From positions 1-7,858 of the forward strand of contig JAVEEB010000373.1 in NCBI GenBank assembly GCA_030840665.1: DNA of 7,858 bases, in the 5' to 3' direction. Positions 1 through 5,724 of this stretch are shown here, in pieces (the first letter of the stretch is position 1; each line of letters starts with the position of its first letter). This stretch comes from Frankiaceae bacterium. GTDB lineage: Bacteria > Actinomycetota > Actinomycetes > JAVEEB01. The notes below the pieces were generated by a model. That model ran no database searches and was not told the DNA's origin. It worked only from the letters and a program-made list of their open reading frames with translations. The position numbers were made by a program, and so were the translations under genes.

Positions 1-815
1 TCGCTCTTCTGCAGGGCCGTGACCGCGGCCACCGTGCCGTGCATGCCCGGCATGCCGAGGTGCTGCGGGTGGCTGTCCGGGAACGCGCCCCGCGCCATGA
101 GAGTGGTGACGACCGGGATGCCCGTCAGCTCCGCGAGGCGCTTGAGTTCCGCCGACGCGCGGGACTTGATGATGCCGCCGCCGACGTACAGGACCGGCCG
201 CTTGGACTCGACGATGAGCTTCGCGGCCTCCTTGACCTGCTTCGCGTTCGGCTTGCCGACGGGGCGGTAGCCCGGCAGGTCCATCTCCGGCGGCCACGAG
301 AACGTCGTCATCGACTGCTGGACGTCCTTGGGGACGTCGACGAGCACCGGACCGGGGCGGCCCGAGGAGGCGAGGTGGAAAGCCTCGGCGACGATGCGCG
401 GGATGTCGTCCGCGTTGCGCACGAGGAAGTTGTGCTTCGTGATCGGCATCGTGATGCCGCAGATGTCCGCCTCCTGGAAGGCGTCCGTGCCGATCAGCGG
501 ACGCGAGACCTGGCCGGTGATGAACACGGTCGGGACCGAGTCCATGTAGGCGTCCATGATCGGCGTGACCAGGTTCGTGGCGCCCGGTCCGGACGTCGCC
601 ATCGCGACGCCGACCTTGCCTGTCGCAAGGGCATAGCCCTCGGCGGCGTGCCCGGCGCCCTGCTCGTGGCGGACCAGGATGTGGCGCAGGTCGCTGTCGA
701 AGAGCGGGTCGTACGTGGGAAGGATCGTGCCGCCCGGAAGACCGAAGACGACCTCGGCGCCGCATGCCTGCAGGGACATGACCAATGACTGCGATCCGGT
801 GACTTGTTCGGTCAT
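1..815 (-). CDS. ilvB: Acetolactate synthase large subunit, N-terminal part (3' end off the window)
   Basis: This is the catalytic, thiamine-diphosphate-dependent subunit of acetolactate (acetohydroxyacid) synthase. It condenses two pyruvates, or pyruvate and 2-oxobutyrate, in the first common step of valine, leucine and isoleucine synthesis. About 271 residues are present; the family usually has 550-620, so the central FAD region end and the C-terminal TPP domain lie beyond base 1. Visible hallmarks are VVFGLPGG (about residues 22-29), the [14 protein letters not shown] motif with the conserved TPP-activating Glu51, the SGPGATNL motif, FQEADI, and [13 protein letters not shown]. The ATG at 815-813 follows a purine-rich GAGGAAG site about 5 bases upstream, and the protein begins [10 protein letters not shown], as expected for this family. 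The upstream leader (940-981) and terminator (879-916) show how it is controlled. ilvN and ilvC usually follow in actinobacteria but are outside this window. Identification is very secure. Confidence 0.97.
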   Translation of the reverse strand, partial: MTEQVTGSQSLVMSLQACGAEVVFGLPGGTILPTYDPLFDSDLRHILVRHEQGAGHAAEGYALATGKVGVAMATSGPGATNLVTPIMDAYMDSVPTVFITGQVSRPLIGTDAFQEADICGITMPITKHNFLVRNADDIPRIVAEAFHLASSGRPGPVLVDVPKDVQQSMTTFSWPPEMDLPGYRPVGKPNAKQVKEAAKLIVESKRPVLYVGGGIIKSRASAELKRLAELTGIPVVTTLMARGAFPDSHPQHLGMPGMHGTVAAVTALQKS

Positions 816-878
816 CTTGTCTTCCTCTTCTGTGGTGCGGGGCGTAGTGCCGGTGATCACTGACGGGTATCGGGCAAC

Positions 879-916
879 AAAAAAGCCCCACGGCCTATGA
901 AAGGCGACGAGGGGCT
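879..916 (-). terminator. Attenuator terminator of the ilvB leader
   Basis: On the minus strand AGCCCC (916-911) pairs with GGGGCT (889-884), with an inner stem GCCT/AGGC around the loop TTCAT and a small internal loop. A run of T (883-879) follows directly. This is an intrinsic terminator placed between the leader peptide and ilvB, and it abuts the preceding hairpin with no gap. It lies about 60 bases before the ilvB start. Confidence 0.88.
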
Positions 917-952
917 GCGCGCTGGCGGTGAGAGGAAACTCAGCCAGCGCGC
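917..952 (-). promoter_or_regulatory. ilvB leader hairpin (anti-antiterminator / pause stem)
   Basis: A perfect 10-bp inverted repeat pairs GCGCGCTGGC (952-943 on the minus strand) with GCCAGCGCGC (926-917). TGAG and CTCA extend pairing inside the loop, so the leader stop codon sits in the stem region. The 5' arm overlaps the last codons of the leader peptide. A ribosome stalled on the Val/Ile codons would cover this arm and free the 3' arm. Bases 932-924 (CTCACCGCC) can then pair with 895-887 (GGCCGTGGG) in 8 of 9 positions, one of them U-G. That would occupy the terminator 3' arm, making it a candidate antiterminator. This pairing was found by eye. Confidence 0.75.
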
Positions 953-981
953 TCGATAACTACGAGAAGGGTGTGGCGCAC
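940..981 (-). CDS. ilvB leader peptide (13 aa), attenuation sensor
   Basis: A GTG-started reading frame on the minus strand encodes [13 protein letters not shown], ending at TGA (942-940). Five consecutive branched-chain codons (CTT CTC GTA GTT ATC) cover all three end products of the pathway. This is the signature of a ribosome-stalling leader peptide. It lies 124 bases upstream of ilvB on the same strand. A strong hairpin (917-952) begins inside its last codons and a terminator follows. No good Shine-Dalgarno is visible; the promoter spacing suggests the transcript starts at or next to the GTG, so translation may be leaderless. By analogy with actinobacterial ilv, leu and trp leaders, shortage of charged Leu/Val/Ile tRNA should stall the ribosome here and let ilvB be read. 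The peptide itself probably has no other function. It is far too short for normal gene callers. Confidence 0.9.
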   Translation of the reverse strand: MRHTLLVVIERAG

Positions 982-988
982 GACGCTG

Positions 989-1017
989 ACTTTCCCCGAC
1001 CATCGCCCACCTGTCAA
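989..1017 (-). promoter_or_regulatory. Promoter of the ilvB leader transcript
   Basis: On the minus strand a perfect TTGACA (-35, 1017-1012) is followed by 17 bases and GAAAGT (-10 candidate, 994-989). The -10 box matches consensus poorly, but the 17-18 base spacing is ideal. The predicted start is 6-7 bases further on, at about 981-982, which coincides with the GTG of the leader peptide. Confidence 0.7.
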
Positions 1018-1105
1018 GGCCGACAGTAAGTGATTCTGGCACGCCTCGGTCTGGAGGAGGCCGACCGGCGGCATGCCGCGCGAGGAGTTTGCCGCCCGTT
1101 CGTCG

Positions 1106-1111
1106 TACCGT
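1106..1111 (+). promoter_or_regulatory. -10 box (TACCGT) for the DinB-like gene, possible leaderless start
   Basis: TACCGT fits the actinobacterial TANNNT -10 pattern and ends 6 bases before the GTG at 1118, which would make that GTG the transcript start. No convincing -35 box is seen at the expected distance. The same TACCGT hexamer is the -10 candidate of the methyltransferase promoter (5816-5821). Confidence 0.5.
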
Positions 1112-1117
1112 GATCAT

Positions 1118-1606
1118 GTGAACATGCCGACCGGGAGCTGCGCCGAGTGCGGATTTGCCTGGGACGTGTCGTACGACGAGGCGGTCGGCATCGTCGGCGC
1201 GTCCCCGCGGTGGTTCGCCAAGGCGTTCGACGGCGGGCAGTTCCTCGAGCCGCCCGCAGGCGTGTGGTCGGCGAAGGGCTATGTGTGGCACGTCGTGGAC
1301 ATGATGCGCATCGGCACCGAACGGCTGTGGATGCTGCGGCTCGATCCCACCAGGGGAATCGCCCCCTGGGATCCGGACGCGATGGCCGAACAGCGCTCGT
1401 ACGAAAAGCTGTCCGCGCCGGTAGGACTCCTCTCATTGGAGGGTGCCGCGCGGGATTGGGTGGCCGCCGCCCGTGAGGCGCCGCGCGACATCCGGGCAGC
1501 GCATCCCCTCTTCGGGACCATGGATGCGGCGTTGATCGCGACGTTCGCGGCGCACGAGGTCGTGCATCACACGTTGGATGTGCGGCGGCAACTCCCGACG
1601 CCGTAG
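1118..1606 (+). CDS. DinB-like (mycothiol-dependent isomerase-type fold) protein
   Basis: This 162-residue protein resembles the DinB/YfiT-like four-helix family found widely in actinobacteria. Members often bind a divalent metal through three histidines, and some are thiol-dependent transferases or isomerases; the function of this one is unknown. Visible features are a short N-terminal Cys-x2-Cys (C8, C11) followed by GFAWDVS, a first metal-ligand motif WHVVD (H58), and a C-terminal HEVVHHTLD (H146, H150, H151) typical of the second ligand cluster. There is no signal peptide, so it should be cytoplasmic. I chose GTG 1118 because of the -10 box 6 bases upstream and because the CxxC motif usually lies near the N-terminus. 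ATG 1124 is equally compatible with the family. ATG 1073 has GGAGGAGG upstream, but 12 bases away, and adds residues that look non-homologous. It is transcribed divergently from ilvB and shows no link to it. Confidence 0.75.
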   Translation: MNMPTGSCAECGFAWDVSYDEAVGIVGASPRWFAKAFDGGQFLEPPAGVWSAKGYVWHVVDMMRIGTERLWMLRLDPTRGIAPWDPDAMAEQRSYEKLSAPVGLLSLEGAARDWVAAAREAPRDIRAAHPLFGTMDAALIATFAAHEVVHHTLDVRRQLPTP

Positions 1607-1685
1607 CCCGTTATCGAACTGTGTCCGGCGGCTGCATCCTGGCGGGTGGTTGCGGAGTCTTCTTGTTCACAGACAAGGAGAACTC

Positions 1686-2276
1686 ATGAACACTAATCGC
1701 AAGGTGGGGATCGTGGCAGCCGCTGCCGCGCTCGCCACATTGGCCGGCAATCAGTCGTCGTTCGCGACGTCGAGAGTGCAGGCCGCGGCACCGATCGCCA
1801 GCGTCGGCACTGCCTCCACCGCGACGCGCGCCGCCGTCGCGCCGCCCGTCGCCAAGCCGCCCGTCGCCAAGCCGCCCGTCGTCGTGCCCGTTGTGCAGGG
1901 CCCACCCGCGTGGCACAAGCAGACGTGCGTCATCGATGCCGGCCCCGTGCACTTCCGCAAGCCGGAGGCCGCGATGCGTTACCTCGCGGCCGCATGGAAC
2001 TGCAGCGACCTGCGCGCGATGCGGCGAGTTACCAATCCCGACTCCCGCACCCAACTCCAATGGATGACCGCGGAAGCGACGAACCTGCAGTTGGTCGGCT
2101 GTGTGGACTACGGCGTTCCCGGCCGCCACATCTACACGTGTTCCTTCACGCACGACTACCCCAAGGGCGTCGCCCACGAGATCCCGACTGCCACGGGTAA
2201 GGGCCAAGCGTTTCTGTCGGTGTCGCCGGCGCGCCGCCCCGGGTGGTACGTATCGGTTTCGCAGGGCTGCGGCTGA
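1686..2276 (+). CDS. Secreted Cys-containing protein of unknown function
   Basis: I do not recognise this 196-residue protein. It begins MNTNRKVGIVAAAAALATLA, a basic n-region with an Ala-rich hydrophobic core, and a cleavage after SRVQA (about residue 33) is plausible, so it is probably exported by Sec. Next comes a flexible Ala/Pro/Val/Lys linker (about residues 35-72) containing an AKPPV repeat. A folded C-terminal region of about 120 residues has Cys at 81, 106, 139, 152 and 195; disulfides are likely outside the cell. Motifs such as AMRYLAAAWNCSDLRAMRRVTNP and QWMTAEATNLQLVGC suggest a small helical/NTF2-like or SnoaL-like domain, but I cannot confirm this. The start is well supported: AAGGAG at 1675-1680 lies 5 bases before the ATG. 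The frame stays open upstream to 1578 but lacks a better start. It precedes the chitinase by 185 bases; the chitinase has its own promoter. Confidence 0.85.
   Translation: MNTNRKVGIVAAAAALATLAGNQSSFATSRVQAAAPIASVGTASTATRAAVAPPVAKPPVAKPPVVVPVVQGPPAWHKQTCVIDAGPVHFRKPEAAMRYLAAAWNCSDLRAMRRVTNPDSRTQLQWMTAEATNLQLVGCVDYGVPGRHIYTCSFTHDYPKGVAHEIPTATGKGQAFLSVSPARRPGWYVSVSQGCG
1841..1880 (+). repeat. 15-bp tandem repeat coding AKPPV
   Basis: The unit GCCAAGCCGCCCGTC occurs twice in full (1851-1865 and 1866-1880), preceded by a partial copy (1841-1850). It encodes the Pro-rich linker of the secreted protein. Unit length is a multiple of three, so copy-number change would keep the frame. Confidence 0.85.
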
Positions 2277-2351
2277 CCGCTCGTCGGCACTATTTCTGCG
2301 CCGGGACCATCGGTTTTGAGCGTACGTGGGAAATCTTCTGGCCTGCATGCA

Positions 2352-2380
2352 TTGACACCCAGCTGGTCTAGTCCAATTGT
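2352..2380 (+). promoter_or_regulatory. Chitinase promoter
   Basis: A perfect TTGACA (2352-2357) is followed by a 17-base spacer and AATTGT (2375-2380), a weak -10 box. Transcription would begin near 2387, giving a leader of about 75 bases before GTG 2462. The spacer is almost entirely occupied by the DasR-like operator, which places the promoter under that repressor. Confidence 0.6.
2362..2377 (+). promoter_or_regulatory. DasR-like operator (dre) in the chitinase promoter
   Basis: GCTGGTCTAGTCCAAT matches the Streptomyces DasR consensus ACTGGTCTAGACCACT, as I recall it, at 13 of 16 positions, including the core TGGTCTAG. DasR is a GntR-family repressor released by amino-sugar phosphates, and it controls chitinase and N-acetylglucosamine uptake genes. 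The same core resembles the 12-bp repeats known upstream of Streptomyces chi genes. The site lies between the -35 and -10 boxes of a chitinase gene, a classic repressor position. The regulator itself is not in this window, so its identity is inferred. Confidence 0.72.
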
Positions 2381-2407
2381 GTCCGATATGTCGTTTCTGG
2401 GCCCGAG

Positions 2408-2424
2408 CGCGAGCTGTCCTCGCG
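2408..2424 (+). promoter_or_regulatory. Small hairpin in the chitinase mRNA leader
   Basis: CGCGAG and CTCGCG form a 6-bp stem around a 5-base loop (CTGTC), between the predicted transcript start and the ribosome binding site. It could stabilise the message or be chance in GC-rich DNA. Confidence 0.25.
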
Positions 2425-2461
2425 AGGGGCAGATTCCATCCATCGGCCTTTGGGAGAGCTC

Positions 2462-4441
2462 GTGCATCGAGTGGGATCAGTACGCGGGTCAGCGATAGTT
2501 GCGGCAGCGCGGACGAACGTGCACGGCCGGATTTCCCGGAAGTGGGCGGCGGCCGCAACGGCAGCAGCTCTCACAGCGGCGACGGGCGCGGCCATCATGG
2601 CTGGCACGGGCTCCGTCGCCTCGGCCTCGCCGCCATTGCCGACGCACCTCATCACCGGCTACTGGCAGAACTTCGTCAACGGGGCCACTGCGTTGAAGCT
2701 GTCCGCCGTGCCGAAGGCGTACACGATCGTCGCAGTGTCGTTCGCCGACGCGACCTCCACTCCAGGGGCGGTGTCCTTCACGCTCGACTCGGGGCTGTCG
2801 TCCGCGGTCGGTGGTTACACGGACGCGCAGTTCAAGGCTGACATCGCGACGCTGCACTCCCGCGGCCAGAAAGTCATCATCTCGATCGGTGGCCAGAACG
2901 GCACGATCAGCGTGAGCGACTCAGGGTCGGCCACCAACTTTGCGAACAGCGTCTACAGCCTCATGCAGACCTACGGGTTCGACGGGGTCGACATCGACCT
3001 CGAGAACGGCGTGAACCCGACGTACATGACACAGGCTCTCAACTCACTGGCCTCGAAGGCCGGGACCAACCTCATCATCACGCTCGCCCCGCAGACCATC
3101 GACATGCAGTCGACGGGGATGGCGTACTTCCAGCTCGCCCTCAACATCAAGTCCATCCTGACGATCTCGAACATGCAGTACTACAACTCGGGCTCGATGA
3201 ACGGCTGCAACGGCAACGTCTACGCGCAGGGCACCGAGGACTTCATGACTGCCCTCGCGTGCATCCAGCTCCAAGGGGGTCTGCGGCCGGACCAGGTTGG
3301 CCTCGGCCTCCCGGCGACGACATCGGCAGCCGGTGGCGGCTACGTCTCGCCGGGGGTCGTGAATGCGGCCCTCGACTGCCTGTCGATGGGCACCAACTGC
3401 GGGTCCTTCAGGCCCTCGACGACGTGGCCGGGCATCCGCGGCGCGATGACGTGGTCGGTCAACTGGGACGCCTCGAGCGGCTACGCGTGGTCCAACGCCA
3501 TCTACGCGCACCTGCCGGCCTTGCCCGGCGGGACAGGCCCCACAGTCACCCCGACCCCGACCCCGACACCGACCCCGACGGTGTCGGGTTCCTGCGGAAC
3601 GACGAACGTCGCCCAGGGCAAGGCGGCCACGTCATCGTCCAACGAGACAACGGCGTTGACGCCGAACCTCGCGGTCGACGGCAACACCGGAACGCGATGG
3701 GCAAGCGCATTCGCCGACCCGCAGTGGCTCCAGATCGACCTTGGCAGTTCACAGTCGATCTGCAAGGTCGTTCTCAACTGGGAGGCTGCGTACGGCAAGT
3801 CGTTCCAGGTGCAGACGTCCGCCTCCGCATCCGGGCCGTGGACAACGTTGTACAGCACGACGACGGGGACCGGCGGCGTGCAGACGCTCGCCGTCGCGGG
3901 CTCCGGGCGGTACGTGCGGATGAACGGCACGGTGCGTGCGACGGCGTACGGCTACTCGCTGTGGGAGATGCAGGTCTTCACGGGTGCCGGCGCGACACCG
4001 ACTCCCACTCCGACGCCGACGCCGACGCCGACACCGACCCCCACCACCTCTGTCACGCCCTCGGGCAGCATTGTGAACGGCGGCTTCGAAGCAGGATTGT
4101 CGCCATGGACGTGCCAGAACGGTGGTGGTGTCGTGACGACCCCGGCGCACACGGGAACGCACGCCGTGCAGGTCGTCACGTCGGCCAGCGCGACGGGTGA
4201 CTGCACGCAGACGCTGGCGCTTGCCGCCAACCACGCGTACACGTTGCGCGGTTGGGTGCAGGGCAACTACGCGTACGTCGGCGTCTCGGGTGGCGCGACG
4301 GCGAGCACGTGGACGTCGTCGGCCGCGTGGACGCAGCTGTCCGTCCCGTTCACGACGGGAGCGAGCGGCACGGTGACGGTGTACGTGCACGGCTGGTACA
4401 GCCAGGGCAACGTGTACGCGGACGACTTCTCCGTCAGCTGA
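2462..4441 (+). CDS. Secreted modular GH18 chitinase with CBM32-like and CBM4/9/16-like domains
   Basis: This enzyme hydrolyses beta-1,4 links of chitin outside the cell. Of 659 residues, about 1-60 form a long n-region and signal peptide (RISRKW, Ala-rich core, likely cut after ASA). The GH18 barrel spans about 62-355: GYWQNF strand, SIGGQNG (SxGG motif), catalytic DGVDIDLE with Asp174, Asp177, Asp179 and the proton donor Glu181, then QYYN and a final GAMTWSVNWD. There is no large insertion domain, and it closely resembles Streptomyces chitinases of the GYWQNF type. A Thr-Pro linker (361-374) leads to an F5/8-type C/CBM32-like domain (about 377-509; LAVDGNTGTRW, WLQIDLG, GRYVRM). A second Thr-Pro linker (512-529) leads to a C-terminal carbohydrate-binding module (about 535-659; NGGFEAGLSPW, YADDFSVS). 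GTG 2462 has GGGAG 5 bases upstream. GTG 2471 and 2519 are alternatives; 2519 would give a more normal signal peptide. Substrate and family are secure; the start is not. Confidence 0.93.
   Translation: MHRVGSVRGSAIVAAARTNVHGRISRKWAAAATAAALTAATGAAIMAGTGSVASASPPLPTHLITGYWQNFVNGATALKLSAVPKAYTIVAVSFADATSTPGAVSFTLDSGLSSAVGGYTDAQFKADIATLHSRGQKVIISIGGQNGTISVSDSGSATNFANSVYSLMQTYGFDGVDIDLENGVNPTYMTQALNSLASKAGTNLIITLAPQTIDMQSTGMAYFQLALNIKSILTISNMQYYNSGSMNGCNGNVYAQGTEDFMTALACIQLQGGLRPDQVGLGLPATTSAAGGGYVSPGVVNAALDCLSMGTNCGSFRPSTTWPGIRGAMTWSVNWDASSGYAWSNAIYAHLPALPGGTGPTVTPTPTPTPTPTVSGSCGTTNVAQGKAATSSSNETTALTPNLAVDGNTGTRWASAFADPQWLQIDLGSSQSICKVVLNWEAAYGKSFQVQTSASASGPWTTLYSTTTGTGGVQTLAVAGSGRYVRMNGTVRATAYGYSLWEMQVFTGAGATPTPTPTPTPTPTPTPTTSVTPSGSIVNGGFEAGLSPWTCQNGGGVVTTPAHTGTHAVQVVTSASATGDCTQTLALAANHAYTLRGWVQGNYAYVGVSGGATASTWTSSAAWTQLSVPFTTGASGTVTVYVHGWYSQGNVYADDFSVS
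3542..3583 (+). repeat. Thr-Pro linker repeat 1 of the chitinase
   Basis: Six-base ACC/ACG/ACA-CCG repeats encode alternating Thr-Pro between the GH18 and CBM32-like domains. Such linkers keep the modules apart and, in actinobacteria, are often O-mannosylated. Confidence 0.85.
3995..4048 (+). repeat. Thr-Pro linker repeat 2 of the chitinase
   Basis: A longer run of ACN-CCN pairs (eight Thr-Pro units, then Thr-Thr) joins the CBM32-like and C-terminal modules. It matches linker 1 at the DNA level in parts, so the two could recombine in frame and delete the CBM32-like module. Confidence 0.85.
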
Positions 4442-4454
4442 CCCTCGAACGTAC

Positions 4455-4487
4455 GACGGCTCCGCTGCTCAACGCAGCGGGGCCGTC
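4455..4487. terminator. Bidirectional terminator hairpin between the chitinase and DUF3291 genes
   Basis: GACGGC-T-CCGCTGC pairs with GCAGCGG-G-GCCGTC around the loop TCAAC, a 14-bp stem with one U-G pair. It starts 13 bases after the chitinase stop. There is no T tract on either strand, which is common for GC-rich actinobacterial terminators. The stop codon of the minus-strand gene lies in the loop (4471-4469), so that arm also codes for its last residues. Confidence 0.7.
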
Positions 4488-4948
4488 GCCATGTCCGGCG
4501 GAAAACTCTGGCGCAACGTGAAGGCCCTGGGTGAGACGCCGTTGGCGCGCAGATCGCGGACGCGGTCCTCCGCCTCGTCGGTGGTCGGGCGGTGCCCGGC
4601 GCGGACCCACCAGCAGACCGTGTACGCCTCGCTCATCTTCTCGAACCATTCACGTCGCCGGCGCAGCACCTGGCGATGCAGCTCCCCGAACACGAAGGCC
4701 GCCAACTCTTCGACGCCGGTCCACACGGACATGTTCACGATGAGACCGGCCGCCCCGCCCACGTCCCACTCGAAGGCCTGGACGGCCGTTGCGTTGCCGT
4801 CGTCGTCCATCAACCGCCACACGAATCCGGGCGCTTGTTCGGCTGCCGCGTTCACCGGGTCAAGGAGGTCGACGAAGTCTTTCAGCGCCGGCGCGTCCAG
4901 CGGCGCCACCAGGCGGGCGATGTTGACCTGCGCAAGCTCGAACGGCAT
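4469..4948 (-). CDS. DUF3291 domain protein
   Basis: This 159-residue protein begins MPFELAQVNIARLVAPLDAP and continues with FVDLLDPVNAAAEQAPGFVWRL, then VNMSVWTGVEELAAFVFGELH, and a C-terminal VCWWVRAGHRPTTDEAEDRV. This order is typical of the DUF3291 family (antibiotic biosynthesis monooxygenase-like fold), a group of small cytoplasmic proteins of unknown role. It has no signal peptide. The ORF is open 17 codons further upstream, but the family N-terminus and the odd composition of the extra residues favour ATG 4948. No clear Shine-Dalgarno is present before it. It is convergent with the chitinase and lies 101 bases downstream of the PhzF-like gene on the same strand, so co-transcription is possible but unproven. 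Its final codons form one arm of the terminator hairpin. Confidence 0.85.
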   Translation of the reverse strand: MPFELAQVNIARLVAPLDAPALKDFVDLLDPVNAAAEQAPGFVWRLMDDDGNATAVQAFEWDVGGAAGLIVNMSVWTGVEELAAFVFGELHRQVLRRRREWFEKMSEAYTVCWWVRAGHRPTTDEAEDRVRDLRANGVSPRAFTLRQSFPPDMATAPLR

Positions 4949-5049
4949 CGGCCAAGTCTGCCACGACACCGTTGCCGCCCTCCGGCCATGAGCAGGCACT
5001 AGGAATTTCCATGGGGCGGCCGATGGTCTGCGGTCAGGTGTCAGACGTT

Positions 5050-5718
5050 TCAGACAGCCCGGTGACCGTCGAGCACGACCGCACCGCCGACTGCTGCCTC
5101 ACCCGGCCCCACGGGCGCTGCCAGCAGGCGCGACCCTCGACCTTGCGCGATGGCGAGGCGGACCTGCAGCGCCGACGCCAGCCGGATCGCCGCGGAACCG
5201 GTGGCCTCGTCCTCGACGATGCCGAAGGCACTCGCGAAGGCGCGGGCCCGGACTTTGCCGGCGGCTCGGTCCGTCCATGCCCACCGATATTCGTGCACCT
5301 TCGCGGCCGGGGGCTCTGCCGCATCAATCTGAGCTGCGGAACCGGTCTCGACGAGTGTCCAATCGGGGCACCAGGCCGCCTGGGCACGCACCCACCAATC
5401 GCCTCCCTCCGCCCAGCAGGAAACGACGCCCGCGGGCGGCCGCAGCTCTGCCGGCGCCGCACCGACCTGCGCCAGCAGCCACGCCGTGCCGACCATCGGG
5501 TGACCTGCGAAGGGCAGCTGGATCTCCGGCGTGAAGATGCGGCACGTCGCGGTAGCGACGTCGTCAACGAAGACAGTCTCGCTGTACGCCAGGGTTGCCG
5601 CGATCCGCTGACACTCCGCGTCGTCGAGATCAGCCGACTCGAGCAGTACACCCAGGTGGTTACCGCCCGAACCGTCGATCTCCGTAAACACGCGCAACAC
5701 GCTGACGTCTCGCTCCAT
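5050..5718 (-). CDS. PhzF-family isomerase/epimerase-like protein (short form)
   Basis: This 222-residue protein belongs to the PhzF/diaminopimelate-epimerase-like fold, named after the isomerase of phenazine synthesis. Visible motifs are FTEIDGSGGNHLGV near the N-terminus, AYSETVFV with the conserved acid Glu47 (the catalytic Glu in PhzF), IQLPFAGHPMVGTAWLL, and the C-terminal EDEATGSAAIRLA. It is shorter than the usual 260-300 residues, with the reduction in the second lobe. No other phenazine gene is present, so a role in phenazine synthesis is not supported; most actinobacterial relatives are uncharacterised. ATG 5718 was chosen because it starts the family homology and because a -35/-10 pair places transcription start right at it. 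An upstream ATG at 5781 would add 21 residues without visible homology. It is divergent from the methyltransferase, sharing a 135-base intergenic region. Confidence 0.9.
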   Translation of the reverse strand: MERDVSVLRVFTEIDGSGGNHLGVLLESADLDDAECQRIAATLAYSETVFVDDVATATCRIFTPEIQLPFAGHPMVGTAWLLAQVGAAPAELRPPAGVVSCWAEGGDWWVRAQAAWCPDWTLVETGSAAQIDAAEPPAAKVHEYRWAWTDRAAGKVRARAFASAFGIVEDEATGSAAIRLASALQVRLAIAQGRGSRLLAAPVGPGEAAVGGAVVLDGHRAV

Positions 5719-5724
5719 CCGTCG

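Noticed and set aside
39..788. Long plus-strand reading frame (249 codons)
   Set aside because: It is antisense to ilvB, which has full family motifs on the minus strand. The translation is Arg/Asp/Val-rich with no recognisable domain, typical of an antisense shadow in GC-rich DNA.
1607..1685. Promoter or terminator between the DinB-like and secreted-protein genes
   Set aside because: I looked for -35/-10 pairs and for hairpins here and found none convincing beyond the AAGGAG ribosome site.
1611..2558. 315-codon minus-strand reading frame
   Set aside because: It is antisense to the secreted protein and runs across the chitinase promoter. It is Arg-rich without motifs.
3542..4048. Thr-Pro coding repeats as a CRISPR or regulatory array
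   Set aside because: The units are 6 bases, with no spacers, and sit in frame inside a modular secreted enzyme, so they are protein linkers.
3259..4200. 313-codon plus-strand reading frame inside the chitinase
   Set aside because: It is an out-of-frame shadow of the chitinase. Its Asp/Pro/Thr repeat is the linker repeat read in another frame.
5050..5718. Phenazine biosynthesis cluster
   Set aside because: Only a PhzF-family fold is present. No phzA/B/D/E/G-like gene is nearby, and PhzF-like proteins are common outside phenazine producers.
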